From Ectobius pallidus (Eukaryota > Arthropoda > Insecta > Blattodea > Ectobiidae), in assembly GCA_964059195.1 (NCBI GenBank), contig CAXKWD010000011.1:35206066-35270065 (forward strand): a stretch of 64,000 nt of DNA, given 5' to 3'. The notes below the pieces were generated by a model. It was not told the origin of the DNA, ran no database searches, and saw nothing but the letters and a program-made list of their open reading frames with translations. Positions 1 to 11,012 of the stretch are shown here, piece after piece. A program made the position numbers and the translations under genes. The number at the start of each line of letters is the position of its first letter. The stretch's first letter is position 1.

Positions 1-7
1 CTTGCAG

Positions 8-151
8 AAGAAGTAGGGTATGGGCGACAAAGTCGAAGAAGATTAAGCTATGGTTACATGATACATTTCACCTAAGAGAGGATGATGTGATGGACATTGA
101 GAAAAAGGATGTTGCCATAATCACAAGCAGTGGCAAGTCAGGAGAAGGAAG
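8..151 (+). other. possible partial exon at window edge, unrecognised
   Basis: The window opens with CTTGCAG, which fits a splice acceptor. One frame then stays open from base 3 to a TGA at 153-155, and a GT that could be a weak donor follows base 151. The predicted peptide is basic at its start and contains WLHDTFHLREDD. I do not recognise a family. It could be an exon of a gene upstream of the window, or chance, since 50 open codons is short. Nothing else in 156-2030 looks coding; that stretch is ordinary AT-rich sequence. Confidence 0.15.
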
Positions 152-2029
152 GTGAACCAAAAGCCAGGTACATAGAACTATGTTAGGAATCCTAATTCAC
201 TTCACATTGATTATTTATCAGTTAGATTGATGAAAACAGTCTTGTTGATTTCTGTTTTATTTCAGAAGACACACAATGTTTTATGCAAATTATCAATTTC
301 TTCTTGTGGCATACCCTAGTATTTCGGGTGATAGAAGAAGAACCAGGTACTGGTAAACAGATTGACATTTATAGTGATTTATATATTTCTGATACCTGAA
401 TTCTACAATATACAATATGTTATCTATTATTGATTACTGGAAAAAGAATTTACAATTACGAACTAAATACAGATATCTCAATATTTTGAGGGAAGAGATT
501 GTTTTTGAAGCTGCAGTGCTGGAATCTAGCCGATGCCACACAGCCTTCATCATTATTAAAGGTAAATATTATGTACGAGTATTTTATTGAAAATGTAATC
601 AGTAACATTCCCTAACAGGTAGTATTTTCTCACCTTCAGATCCCACATGTGCTCAAGAAGACATACAATATTGAAAGTGAATATCGACTGCTGGAAAAAG
701 ATGATGTATCATGTGAAAAGTCTGACATTATGGTGAAGTGGAAGAAAACATATTTCAAAGAAGAGAAGAAATCTTGAGTGAAAGTCTGACTCCAACTACA
801 ATGAGAATGAATATTTTCAAAATAGATCTTCAAAATGGCCCAAAATTTGTCCACCAAAAAATATTCACACCCAACAACAAAATACCATCACTCATTTTTC
901 AGAACTTGTTAGCATGGTGGCTAGACGAAGACTGATTTCTATTGGTTGGTGGTCATGTGACTTGTGCCACTGTGCATTTCTGTTTCCTGCCACAGACCCT
1001 CTAATAAATATAAAACTATAATGAAGTTGCGAGTAATATATCAATAATTGTTAAACTTCATTTTATTTCCCATGACAAGTTGTGGTGAACACTGTTTGCT
1101 AATTCTGTAGAAATGATTTGATTGTATTATCCGTTAGCATTTCTTCGTAAATATGACAGAGAAAATGTGTGTAAATTTTGGGTGCTATAATATTATGGAC
1201 TTAACAAAACTCATACTGGCTCTGCACATTTCCAACTCATATGAACTGATATTGGTAAGTATTCTTATTTTTACTAAGAATTTATTAATAATAATGTGAT
1301 TCCGAAAGCTTATTCGTTATTTAAGACTCAGATATTCATGTATATTACAGTCTTTTTCAGATGTGATGGGTGGGTTTCAAAATTCAAGCGGAGTGACTTG
1401 GACTTAATTTACAAGGAGGAATTGACCATCATAATATTTCTGCAAGACTTCCGAGCATTACAGGATGTTTTAGGAAGCCATGACCATTCAAACCAGGGTG
1501 AGTTGAACCTTAAATGCAAACACAGAGTAAAATATAGAATAACATAACCATAAAGCAGTCTGTTGTCAGTTGTCATCAGAATTTAGGTACAGTAGTTGCA
1601 TCAGTATCAATGAAAATTTTTTATCAACAAAGTTTAAGGCAGAGGAATTATATTCTGCACACAATGTGATGTCAATTTTATTAAATAAAATATTCCTTAT
1701 ATACAATATTACAGCATAGTTATGATGACAGAATTGATAATTTGATAGCTTTGTTAATATAGATTGGTACATTGCAACAAATTTTTTGGAACATGCAAAT
1801 TGTATGAAGTGGATAGGTAGTAGCTCCCATTCATTTTTGACTGAAACACGCTTATTAAAAGCCCATGATATTGCAATACACCAATTTTATTTTATTTTAT
1901 ATTATATGTTTTATATATAAATTAGTAAAGTACATCTAAACTAAATTCTCATGGTACCGGTAAGACAAGGATTATCATCCTGCTGTGTCATTTACCTCCT
2001 CTTTCATCTACATTAGTAAATGGCAATAT

Positions 2030-2345
2030 TTGGGGCAGGGGGATCCACGGGGGGGGGGGGATGGGGGAAATTACACCCCCCCTCCCCCAAAAAAAAAAAT
2101 TTGTAACATTAAGCACAAGTTATTGAAACGGTCAGCCTTCTAATAAATTTTCTAAAGACAACTTAACCCAAATACTTAAATTAAAGCAACTTCATTCATT
2201 ATTTTGAAATACATTTGTAATAAAATGCTGAAATGTTCATTTTAATTTCAATTGTGTACTGGGAATAGTTAATTTTTATGAGTAAAAGTTCCCTCTCTAC
2301 TTTTGTTCCCCCCCGAAATGTCTCTCTGGATCAGCTGCTGATTTG
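2030..2345. repeat. G/C-run repeat with GGATCCA-type ends
   Basis: The left side has four runs of four or more G (2034-2067, including a 12-G run), followed by C runs at 2075-2089. The right side has a C run (about 2309-2315), then GAAATGTCTCTCTGGATC. The ends GGGGGATCCA and TCTGGATC are roughly inverted, as in a small non-autonomous DNA element. A similar G-rich block (GGGGAGGGGTCCAGGGGGTCC type) begins near 2731. Confidence 0.4.
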
Positions 2346-2730
2346 GGGTCATGTGAGCGTGCTGACACCTAGAGCTATTGTTGACGATTTTCTGAACCAG
2401 AGTCACTTTTTCACCAAGTAGCTCCTTGCTTGTCCTCACAAGGCAGAAAATATATTTATGTATTATATATATATACCGGTAATTGGTTTGTTCTCTCAGT
2501 TTTACTTCTCCTCTTTACTTTATTTTTATATAATTTGTAGTTATGCTACTTTTCTATGTTCGAATTTAATTGCACAGTAGCTCAAGTTATATCTATTAGC
2601 AAGTAACCCTATTATAATTATGTCGACTACATATAGAAGACTAGAAGGGAGGGTGGGGATGATAAGTGGATGGTTATTAAAGGGAACATTTCTGCCCTGT
2701 GCTGTGCATCTGTCGCTTGGGTTAAATGGG

Positions 2731-3125
2731 CTTACAGCAGTGGCATAGGGGGAGGGGTCCAGGGGGTCCAGACCCTCCCCGAAATCAAAACCTAAAATTA
2801 AATTTGTTATTTAAGCTCCATTTTGTCAAATATTTAATTATTTTATTTAATGATAAAATACTGATCTTATAAATGTGTTCCATGTCTTATTTAACTTTCC
2901 TTATAAATAGTAATAAGTGTTATAACTTAGGTAACGATTGCTTGTTTAAGTTGGCATGTCTTAGAGTACAGTAAACAAATTTACTAACTAGTTTTTCATT
3001 GCCATAATAGCATAAAATGTGATTTTCATTAGTTCAATTTTTTAAAATTTTCCAGGGGCAGACCCCCGTACTCCCTTTACTTGGGGGGTATGGAAAACCC
3101 CCGGCGCTTTCAACCCTTCCCGAAA
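2731..3125. repeat. second G/C-run repeat block
   Basis: CAGTGGCATAGGGGGAGG at 2731, followed by C-rich CCCTCCCCGAAAT, resembles the repeat at 2030-2345. A further G/C-rich block at 3055-3125 (CCCCCGTACTCCC and a mirrored G run) ends in CCCGAAATT. The boundaries are uncertain. The rest of 3126-3828 shows nothing coding. Confidence 0.35.
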
Positions 3126-3828
3126 TTATTTTAATGCATAAAATGTAGGAAATTTAATCCTCTTTAATTTCATATATAGTCAGTTTTATGCAAAAACGGA
3201 CAGCATTAAGTAATTTTTGAAAAGTAAACTGAAAAAAGTTGTTTGCCAATTTCTTGCTTCTAATTTGATTATGGCAAAGATAAGTGTTTTCTTTCATTTG
3301 ACTGGAACATATGGCTTTGAAAGAATTCAAGATCTTCAAGATAGTCTTCTAATTCCACGAATTCTTCCAAGATTGAAAATAGTCATTCTTCTGACAATCT
3401 TAACATACTTAATCCTGCGTTTAAAAAATATAAAAAATATAAAAAAACTGAGAATGTTTCTCTGTTTTTGAAACTTCCATTTTGGTTGGATTTCAAATTC
3501 CGCCAGACATCCCACCTGCCGCTAACACTAATTTTCGCCGCTAGTCCATCACTTGAGTCATCCAGACCTAGTGAGAAATCGCTGAGTTTTCAATGCTGGA
3601 AGTGCGAGGTCTATCACGTGTTCTTGAAATACTGCATTCAAATGTTGGGGGGGGGGGGGAGTAACATGTCTGTCTCGTTGCAGGAATGAGCAGGGTGCCC
3701 AACCGGATGTATCAACTGCCTTCTCGATGAACAGAAGATGGAATGGCAGGCATTCAACATTTTAAATTTGCGGCACAATGTCGGAGAAATAGAAAACCTA
3801 ATGAATCCTATGTTTAGGCATAAAAACT

Positions 3829-4140
3829 AAATTCCGTGGCGCTACATCCCAGAAGGGGCTAGGCCTACCATCCGACCGCTGCGTCATCTAACATTCTAAC
3901 ATAGCAGATGGCAGGATTGTGGGCATGTGGTCAGCATGCCGTCATTCACGGTCATTAATGATGGTTTCCGTGACCGGATTCGCTACTTCTACATCAAGAA
4001 CCTTCTCATTTTGGCTCACGAGGCAGAGTTCAGGCCGTTCCAGACCTCCCTATCTCATAAAAATCCAAGAAGGTACTGAGCGATCGAACCCGGGCCTGTG
4101 GATTCGTAGTCATTGACGCTAACTACGAGAGCACGCGAGC
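3829..4140 (-). repeat. tRNA-derived SINE, family S1, diverged copy
   Basis: Read on the minus strand, it starts with a Pol III A-box-like sequence (TAGTTAGCGT near 4125). A strong B box, GGTTCGATC, lies at about 4083-4092. The body is shared with the copies at 4648-4948 and 9083-9341 and ends at CGCCACGGAATTT (3829). This copy is the most diverged of the three clear ones. Confidence 0.7.
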
Positions 4141-4567
4141 GATCACGTTCAGGCACTATTATTATTAATGATGAATCTGTACTATTAGGTCTTTTTCTTT
4201 TCTGTGTAGTCTGTTTTTATAATATTGTAACTGTTCACATTGTCCTCATTTCCATCGATTAAAATTTCTTCTGTCTTCTCTTTACAAAAATTATTTGTGT
4301 CAATTTAAATTGATGTAGGCCTAAGTATAAATAGGTAGTTAAAAATTGAGTTGACTATATCGAAATCTCAATTCGAATCAATTTTGTTATTTCCAGGAAC
4401 GAAAGAATTTAAGTCCGGTAACTCTCCCAATTCACATGTTTGTTTTCTTGCATTGTTGGAAATGGAACAAAACGCACAATCCTCACGTATAAGCATTAAT
4501 GGAGACGAACTAAGATAAAACTGCCCGGAGAATTAGTTTTGAAAATCTGTCCATAACAAGTACAACG

Positions 4568-4569
4568 AA

Positions 4570-4627
<58 letters not shown>
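4568..4627. repeat. (AAT)n microsatellite
   Basis: About 19 perfect AAT units. It sits just beyond the 3' end of the minus-strand SINE at 4648-4948, so it may have grown from that SINE's tail. Confidence 0.9.
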
Positions 4628-4647
4628 TCATTATTCGTCATATTAAA

Positions 4648-4948
4648 ACTCCGTGGCGCAACAACCCCGAAGGGACAAGGCCTACCGCCCGACCGCTGCG
4701 TCATCTACCTTTAGGCAGATGGCAGGATTGGGGGGCATGTGGTCAGCATGCCGACACCCCGTTAATGGTGGTTTCCATGACCGGAGCCGCTACTTCTCTA
4801 TCAAGTAGCTCCTCATTTTTGAATCACGAGGCTGAGTGCACCCCTACCAGACCTCCCTACCTCAGAAATATCCGAGGAGGTACCGGGGATCGAACCCGGA
4901 CCGACGGATCCGTAGTCAGCGATGCTAATCACAAGACCACGCCGGCGG
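4648..4948 (-). repeat. tRNA-derived SINE, family S1, full-length-looking copy
   Basis: On the minus strand: a tRNA-like head (GGTCTTGTGATTAGCATCG, about 4926-4944), a B box GGTTCGATCCC (about 4888-4898), then the family body ending in GCGCCACGGAGT. This is the best-preserved head in the window. The element's 3' end is followed by an AT-rich stretch and an (AAT)n microsatellite. Confidence 0.75.
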
Positions 4949-5636
4949 TCTATTCATCATATTATATTATTATATATTATAGTGTTATATAAATTACACA
5001 AAATCGGTCATTTCACTTTAAGCGATAAAATTTACATTATTTTTTCGACCAAAATATAAAAGAAACACAAAGTTCGTCAAACTATCCGGAAATATGCTTA
5101 GATTTTCACCTCATTCATATGCATTTAGTCAGTAAAATTAAGGAAAGTTGACAACAGATATATGATATATAAATAATATATAATACGGATTACTGATATT
5201 GTAATATATATAAACATTACTATACATAAATCTTGATCGAACATCATGAAGTTTGGAATACACTAAACTACTCCAAGTTGTAATTCTGTGCATGGAATTT
5301 CAACAAAGATTTTGTAAGAGCTGATATACGTCATACAGACTATTCCAGCTAAACATTATGGTTCTCCAAGCAAAGTTGCATTTGTTTTATTTTGCATATT
5401 CACTGCAAACGCGCTTTCTTCATAACTACAACACTCGCCCATATATTTGACATAAACCTTATTGCAAGAATCATCTCGTGATTATTTAAAACTTTTAAAC
5501 TGCGAACCAGTATTTTGTAGTAATATTGGATCCTACAGTTAGTAAAACCTTGAATTGATAATTTTGTTTTAACTTGCATTACACTTTTTTTACTAGCAAA
5601 ACTTCCGATGGTACCAAATGATAATTATAAATAATA
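4949..5636. other. 3' flank of the pseudokinase gene
   Basis: This is AT-rich sequence without coding signals. A minus-strand AATAAA at 5386-5391, about 250 bases after the stop codon, is a plausible polyadenylation signal for the pseudokinase gene. Confidence 0.4.
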
Positions 5637-6632
5637 CTAATTGCTGTCACTATTTTCGTACATGTTATCCTCACTGGATGGTGTCGACGAACCGCTTGTT
5701 GTAGGCGTTGTTGTAGGCGTGTCATCTAACTGGATACCGGGAACATTTTGATCCTCATCAGAAGAATCAAAGTTATCTTCCTGTTGAAACCAGGGATGTG
5801 AAAGTATTTCAGCTGCTGTTGGTCGATCAGCCGGATCACTTCTCATTAACCAGGAGATTAAAGATCTTGCTTTGTATGAGATGTCTGAAGGAATGGTAAA
5901 GGTGGCCATTCTAATCAACATAATGGTATTGTCAGTAGTTGCAGATTTGAATGGATGGTTTCCAGTCAACATGATGAACAGAAGAACACCTAGTCCCCAC
6001 ACTTCAAGAGGTCGACCCCGATGAATGGTAGAGTTGAAGAACTCGGGACTTGCAAAGTGCACGTTACAGTCTTTAGAAGAAACCAAATCATTCTGAGGAT
6101 TTTCGAGAACTATGCATTGTGCTATATGCCGATTACCTAGTTTCAGTTGAGTCAGGTCGGGGTCATCAAACATAAATTTATCAGGATGAAAGTCATGTAG
6201 AAGCATCCCTTCTTCATGACAAGCACGGACTGCCCGCACAACTTGATGAAACAACATTCGTGCTTCGGGTTCTTCAAGATTATTCTTTTCCAAGATGTAC
6301 AATTGTAAGTTGCTATAATTATAAGAAAACAATAGAACTGTTTTCGGGCTTCCGTTTAGGACGTCCTGATACACTTCGCATATAGAGTCTATATTAGGAT
6401 GAGAGTTCAATTTAAGGTATTTTGTGTAAACGTGCCCATCTCCTTGTGACAGAATCTTCATAACAAATAGTTCCAGAGTAATGATGTTCAAACACAGTCT
6501 TTCTCCGAACTCTTCACAAGATGAAACCATAAGGTATTTACCGAAAATCAAGGAATCGTGTATATTTGTAGGCGAAATATTTGATGTATTTGTTAACTGA
6601 CAACCTTCTGGGACTACCTGGTCCTCAGACAT
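5637..6632 (-). CDS. trbl-like: Tribbles-like pseudokinase, single exon
   Basis: This 331-aa protein has a kinase-fold domain over about residues 25-282. A beta-3-type lysine is present (FVMK, K59). The catalytic loop is LLHDFHPDKF: Asp147 is kept, but the usual HRD Arg is His, and Lys and Asn are changed. The DFG motif is absent (LKLGN, 163-167), as in Tribbles proteins. SPE (195-197), VWGLGVLLF (211-219) and EILSHPWF (275-282) align with the Tribbles C-lobe and MEK-binding end. Family members are adaptors that bring substrates to the COP1 ubiquitin ligase. DQNVP (294-298) sits in an acidic tail like the usual COP1 site, and DQVVPE (4-9) is a second match at the N-terminus. An in-frame TGA lies six codons before the ATG, which supports this start. 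The absence of introns suggests a retrocopy or a fast-evolving paralogue. Assignment to Tribbles rather than another pseudokinase is likely but unproven. Confidence 0.78.
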   Translation of the reverse strand: MSEDQVVPEGCQLTNTSNISPTNIHDSLIFGKYLMVSSCEEFGERLCLNIITLELFVMKILSQGDGHVYTKYLKLNSHPNIDSICEVYQDVLNGSPKTVLLFSYNYSNLQLYILEKNNLEEPEARMLFHQVVRAVRACHEEGMLLHDFHPDKFMFDDPDLTQLKLGNRHIAQCIVLENPQNDLVSSKDCNVHFASPEFFNSTIHRGRPLEVWGLGVLLFIMLTGNHPFKSATTDNTIMLIRMATFTIPSDISYKARSLISWLMRSDPADRPTAAEILSHPWFQQEDNFDSSDEDQNVPGIQLDDTPTTTPTTSGSSTPSSEDNMYENSDSN

Positions 6633-7206
6633 TTTACAAATTGCCTGTCACGATTTACCACTGAGTCCAAATCTATTGAAACACCATTGTTTAGTGCTTT
6701 ATTGTAACAACAAAGACATTTTTTTTTTTTTTTTTGGAGCGACACTGCTTACAAACGCGACCTCACTGAACCACTCTCCAATGAGTATTGAAGCATAATG
6801 GTCTGAGAAATGAAAGAATTAATTAGACTAAACATAAATTTTCTTATGATCATGAAACGCGATCATGTCGGCCACGTGCGTCGGTTATAGCTATATGTCA
6901 GCAACGAGTTCTACGAATTTTCTCACTCAATGCAGGGTTCTGTTTTGTTTTTCTCGAATTGAGATAACTATTTTCCTTCTAATATGTTTCATGCTCTCGC
7001 GTTTCCACTTCAGAAATATTTCAGCAATGGCGTCCTCAGTTATCATAAAACAATGTTTTGTCTATTACTCCAAGCGAGATATGCTCGTCGTGAATATCTT
7101 GAGAGAATCCGTATCTCGAGTTATATTTATTGTGACTCTTTAGCAAATGCTTAGATAATTAAGCATTTAATAAATATAATTAAAACCACGAACATGAAAT
7201 AAACAC
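6633..7206. other. 5' flank of the pseudokinase, no gene seen
   Basis: A T-tract of about 17 lies at 6719-6737. No TATA box is clear. The open frame at 6865-7143 has no recognisable domain. Nothing else is evident. Confidence 0.3.
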
Positions 7207-7293
7207 ATCTCCCAGTCAATACTTTTGAGATATGTCTTTCCTCCCTCCATACGCGCAACATGTCCAGCCCTTTTCATCCTCCGTAATTTTATT
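7207..7293 (-). mobile_element. LINE C-terminal fragment, tandem relic
   Basis: About 85 bases are nearly identical to 7709-7793 inside the larger LINE. They include the stretch encoding the ...RMKRAGHVALMG-type motif near the end of the reverse-transcriptase protein. It is a separate short copy or a local duplication, about 0.5 kb downstream of the main element. Confidence 0.6.
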
Positions 7294-7537
7294 ATTTGTG
7301 TCATTGTAAGTGAGAGAGCTTAAGGCGGAACAGTCGATATATTATAATACACCGATCGTTTTGACATCGGCGATAGTCGCGCCTGGTACGCCTTTTTATT
7401 AAATCTTCATTTTTTTTTACTTTCACCTCCTCTGTATGAGTAATAATATCGTGTTATTAAAATTGTATTTATCATTATACTTACTTGCTCAATGGCAATA
7501 GACAGTTCCTAAGCAAGCTAAAGGAATATTATATATT

Positions 7538-7969
7538 TTATGGAACCCTAAGGTTCATTGCCGCTCTTACCTGAGCCCGCCATTCAAACCTATTCTGTGC
7601 TAACTCCATCCAATCATCCCTCGCCAATCCTACTTCCCTTAAATCCATCCTAATATTGTCCTCCCACCTACGTCTAGGTCTTCCAAATGGACTTTTCCCT
7701 TTGGGTCTCCCAGTCAATACTTTTGAGATATGTCTTTCCTCCCCCATGAGCGCAACATGTCCAGCCCGTTTCATCCTCCGTGATTTATTTATCCTTACTA
7801 TATCCAGTGAAGAGTACAGGTCATGAAGCTCGTCGTTATTCAGTTTTCTCCAGTCCCCATTTTCATCCCTCTTGGGCCCAAATATTTTTCTAAGCACCCT
7901 GTTTTCGAAGGCTCTCAGACTATGTTCTTCCCGATCAGTAAGAGGCCATCTCTCATCCATATAATACAA
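7538..7969 (-). pseudogene. LINE RT C-terminal domain
   Basis: This is 143 codons with LRAFENRVLRKIFGPKRDE, SRRMKRAGHVALMG, GRPRRRWEDNIRMDL and a terminal NLRVP, the characteristic end of this LINE's protein. It is intact over this stretch. It is a fragment because the frame upstream is broken. Confidence 0.8.
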
Positions 7970-8205
7970 CAGGCATGATAATAGTCTTATAAATCTTTAT
8001 TTTTAGATTTCTGGACAGAAGACGAGAAGATAACAGTTTCTGAACTGCATAAAAACAAGCATTTCCTGATTTGAGTCTACGCTTCCAACTTCTGCCTCAA
8101 TATTATTTGTGTCTGTAATTATTGGTCTAATATATTTGAATTTTTCCACTTGTTCGAACGATTTACCGGCTATTGTAATATTATGTAGGGCAATGTTTTG
8201 ACGTT

Positions 8206-8424
8206 TCATGACCATGAACAGTACTTAGTTCTTTTCTGTTTAATTTCCAATCCAACATTCCTGCAGGCATCGAAAAGACCCAACAAGCAAACATCATCTG
8301 CATAGGCTAAAATCGGGTGACTGCCGTTTAATTCTAGACCTACCTTGTTTTCCTGAACTGTTCTAATGGCATATTCCAAAGCGAAATTAAAAAGTAAAGG
8401 CGATAGTGCACCTTCTTGCTTCAA
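8206..8424 (-). pseudogene. LINE reverse transcriptase, catalytic YADD half
   Basis: It contains [19 protein letters not shown] and YADDVCLLG, where the two Asp of motif C are intact. The frame ends soon after, and an overlapping frame (8003-8215) continues as FEQVEKFKYI, the thumb-proximal region. Confidence 0.75.
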
Positions 8425-8448
8425 GCAGCTTCCAATGGTAAATCTATC

Positions 8449-8796
8449 TCATACAAATTTCCCTACCCTGACTCTGCTATAGGTTTCATTTAGACCCATT
8501 TTGATCAGTCTAACTAACTTCTTTGGTATCCCAAACTCAGTGTGGATATTGTACAATTTGTCTCGCCTAAGTGAATCATATGCTTTTTTAAAATCTATGT
8601 ATAATTGGTGAACAGACTTATGATATTCCCACTTTTTCTCCAAGATTTGGCGAATACAAAATATATGATCAATGATTGATCTATTTCGCCTAAATCCACA
8701 TTGGTGATCTCCAATGATTTCTTCCGCATATGGGGTTAATGTTGACAGCGGAGTATTAGAATTTTGTATGAAGTTGATAGGAGAGAAATTCCTCAA
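8449..8796 (-). pseudogene. LINE reverse transcriptase, N-terminal half of palm
   Basis: It contains IIGDHQCGFRRNRS and the motif-A segment LYIDFKKAYDSL with its catalytic Asp. Just upstream, in the degraded 8797-9080 part, another frame reads SPGIDQIPAELIKAG, another RT landmark. A frame break near 8440 separates it from the second half. Confidence 0.75.
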
Positions 8797-9082
8797 TAGT
8801 TATTACATTCGCCCCTACCTCCCTTTTTATGGCTCGGTATAATAAAAGATTCTTACCATTCCTTTGGCAATTCTTCCTTTCTCCATATCATAAGATGGAT
8901 CTCTGAGTTTAATTTATCCCCACCTGCCTTAATTAATTCTGCTGGAATTTGATCAATGCCAGGAGATTTTTGTGTTTTTAGTTTACCTATAGGTGTTTCT
9001 ACTTCTGTTAGAGTTGGTTCAGTAACCATCGGCTCTGCTGTGGAGATTTCACTTTCTACAGATTGGACATCTCCTAAAACTA

Positions 9083-9341
9083 AACTCCGTGGCGCGACAT
9101 CCCCGAAGGGACAAGCCCTACCACCCGACCGCTGATGGCAGGATTGGGGGGCATGTGGTCAGCATGCCGACACCCACGGCCGTTAATGGTGGTTTCCATG
9201 ACCGGAGCCGCTACTTCTCTATCAAGTAGCTCCTCAATTTGAATCACGAGGCTGAGTGCACCCCTACCAGACCTCCCTACCTCAGAAAAATCCGAGGAGG
9301 TACCGGGGATCGAACCCGGGCGATGCTAACCACAAGACCGG
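9083..9341 (-). repeat. tRNA-derived SINE, family S1, inserted in the LINE
   Basis: It shares the body of the copies at 3829 and 4648. The B box (GGTTCGATCCC, about 9308-9318) is present. The 20 or so bases that separate the A and B boxes in the 4648 copy are missing here, so the promoter head is internally deleted. It interrupts the LINE linker. Confidence 0.75.
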
Positions 9342-9511
9342 TCTCCGTGTACCTTTAATAATTGATTAAAGAAATGTTTCCACCTGTTCAAAATATTGTT
9401 CGAAGTTGTCCTTAATTATGTTTATTTTAGGTTGAAAACCTTTCTTGAACTCGTTTATTCCTTGTAGAGATCCCTAACACCTTTTGTCTTTACTATTTAC
9501 CTCTAATTCAT

Positions 9512-9850
9512 TTACTTTGTCTTTGAGATAGTTTCTTTTCTTTTTATAATGGTTCTAGAGGTTTCTCGTTTAGCATTGTTGAGATTTTCGACAGTAGTGT
9601 CATTCGGATTCTGCAACGACTGTAGTTTTGCCTGTTTTCTTGCTTTTACTAATTTCATGCACTCATCATCGATCCACGATTTATTTGGTTTCTGTTCAAG
9701 TGGACCTAATTTTTCTTTTGCGGCTACGTTAATATTGTCTTTAATGCTTTCCCGCATTTTATCGACTTTCATATCATCCATAGCTTCTTGTTCTGCAGTG
9801 TTTTCTAGAACTGCAAATCTATTTGAAATTTCAACTTGGTAAGCGTTCAT
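9512..9850 (-). pseudogene. LINE linker between endonuclease and RT
   Basis: This 112-codon frame includes KPNKSWIDDECMKLVKARKQ and a lysine/arginine-rich segment. That matches the linker usually found between endonuclease and reverse transcriptase in this LINE type. No catalytic function is expected. The following segment (9400-9500) is degraded, and a SINE then interrupts the element. Confidence 0.65.
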
Positions 9851-10046
9851 ATTTTGGTCATCTTCTAGCTTTTTCAGATTGAATCTCCCTATATCGATTA
9901 TTTCCTAATTCCTTTTTAATGAAAGTTTCTCCCGAACAGCCGCAACTACAGATAGTGATCCGAATCGCAGTCAGTTTGAACGTCGATTATAGCCTACTAG
10001 ACTGCCTCCTTGCATCTATTAGCACATGGTCGATTTTATTATGAGT

Positions 10047-10694
10047 AAGGTTCGGATGTTTAGGGCATGTCATATTTTTATCCTGACCTCCATACTCGCC
10101 GCAAACACAAATTAAAAATGAATTGCACATTTGTTATCCTAACAGGACCATTTTTAATTTGCATATAAAGTCATATTTAGGTCGTTTTTATGGTCTCGGT
10201 CATATTTGTATTTTAACGTCATATTTCAGTTATAAATACGGTAAAAGAGCACAATTATGGACTATGTGCATTAAATTGTTGTCTTAAATTTTTTCCGAAG
10301 GAGTGTCACGAATATTTTGGTTTTACTGTAACTGAAAAAAGAAGGGACAATAAAAAGTAATAGCACAATTACCTCTTCCTTCTTGTTGTTAACAACTTCC
10401 AATAGACATGTTTTTAAAATATTTTCAGTTCACATTTGCAGTGGATCTGTAAACATTAACAGATTAGAAATTCTTTACAAGTAAAACTGTAAAATTGTTA
10501 AAAAGTGATTATCTGATTGAATTAATGTGACGTAATAAATAATAATGTATTGTCATTAAACATTTTAAAGTGGAACATTTATTTTTAGAAAATATGAGGT
10601 CATATTTAGGATTTTTGGGTCATATTTGATCATTTTAAGGTCATATTTACAGTCATAATTTCCACTTTTTTTGGTCATAAACATCCGAACCCTA
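10047..10694. mobile_element. 648-bp inverted-repeat element nested in the LINE endonuclease
   Basis: The ends read GGTTCGGATGTTTA and its complement TAAACATCCGAACCC. The 9-bp flanks ATTATGAGT (10038-10046 and 10695-10703) are identical; 8 or 9 bp would fit a hAT-type duplication. The subterminal regions carry at least six copies of GTCATATTT in one orientation. There is no coding capacity, so it is non-autonomous. Removing the element and one flank copy restores the LINE endonuclease reading THN-KIDH. Confidence 0.85.
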
Positions 10695-11012
10695 ATTATG
10701 AGTCTTTCCATCTGGCGAGGTCCATGTGTATTTATGAATATCACGATGTGGGAATTTTGTACTCTTTACGGTTAGACTTTTAGCTGTGGCAAAATTCACT
10801 AGTCTAACCCCGTTGTCGTTGCTCTGTAAGTGGAGACTTTCGTTCCCAATTGTGGGCTTGAAAATATCCACCCTTTCTACTTTCACATTGAAATCTCCTA
10901 ATACATTTTTCATGTGATATGCCGGAATCTGATCAAATATTCGTTCTATTTCCCCATGAAAACTGTCCTTGTCGTCATCGTGGTTTTCCTCTCTTGGTGC
11001 ATGGACATTCAT
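10692..11012 (-). pseudogene. LINE endonuclease domain fragment
   Basis: The peptide begins NVHAPREEN and contains LGDFNVKV and YTWTSPDGKTHN, typical of the endonuclease/exonuclease/phosphatase domain that nicks target DNA. The reading breaks at the 10694 border of a nested element and resumes beyond 10046 with KIDHVLID, the expected continuation. Upstream on the minus strand, NVRSLYRP and LDVVAVQEVRWEG (about 11300-11180) are the N-terminal endonuclease motifs, with stop codons. Confidence 0.75.

Noticed and set aside
4510..4704. Minus-strand frame with an Ile run
   Set aside because: Translation of the (AAT)n microsatellite.
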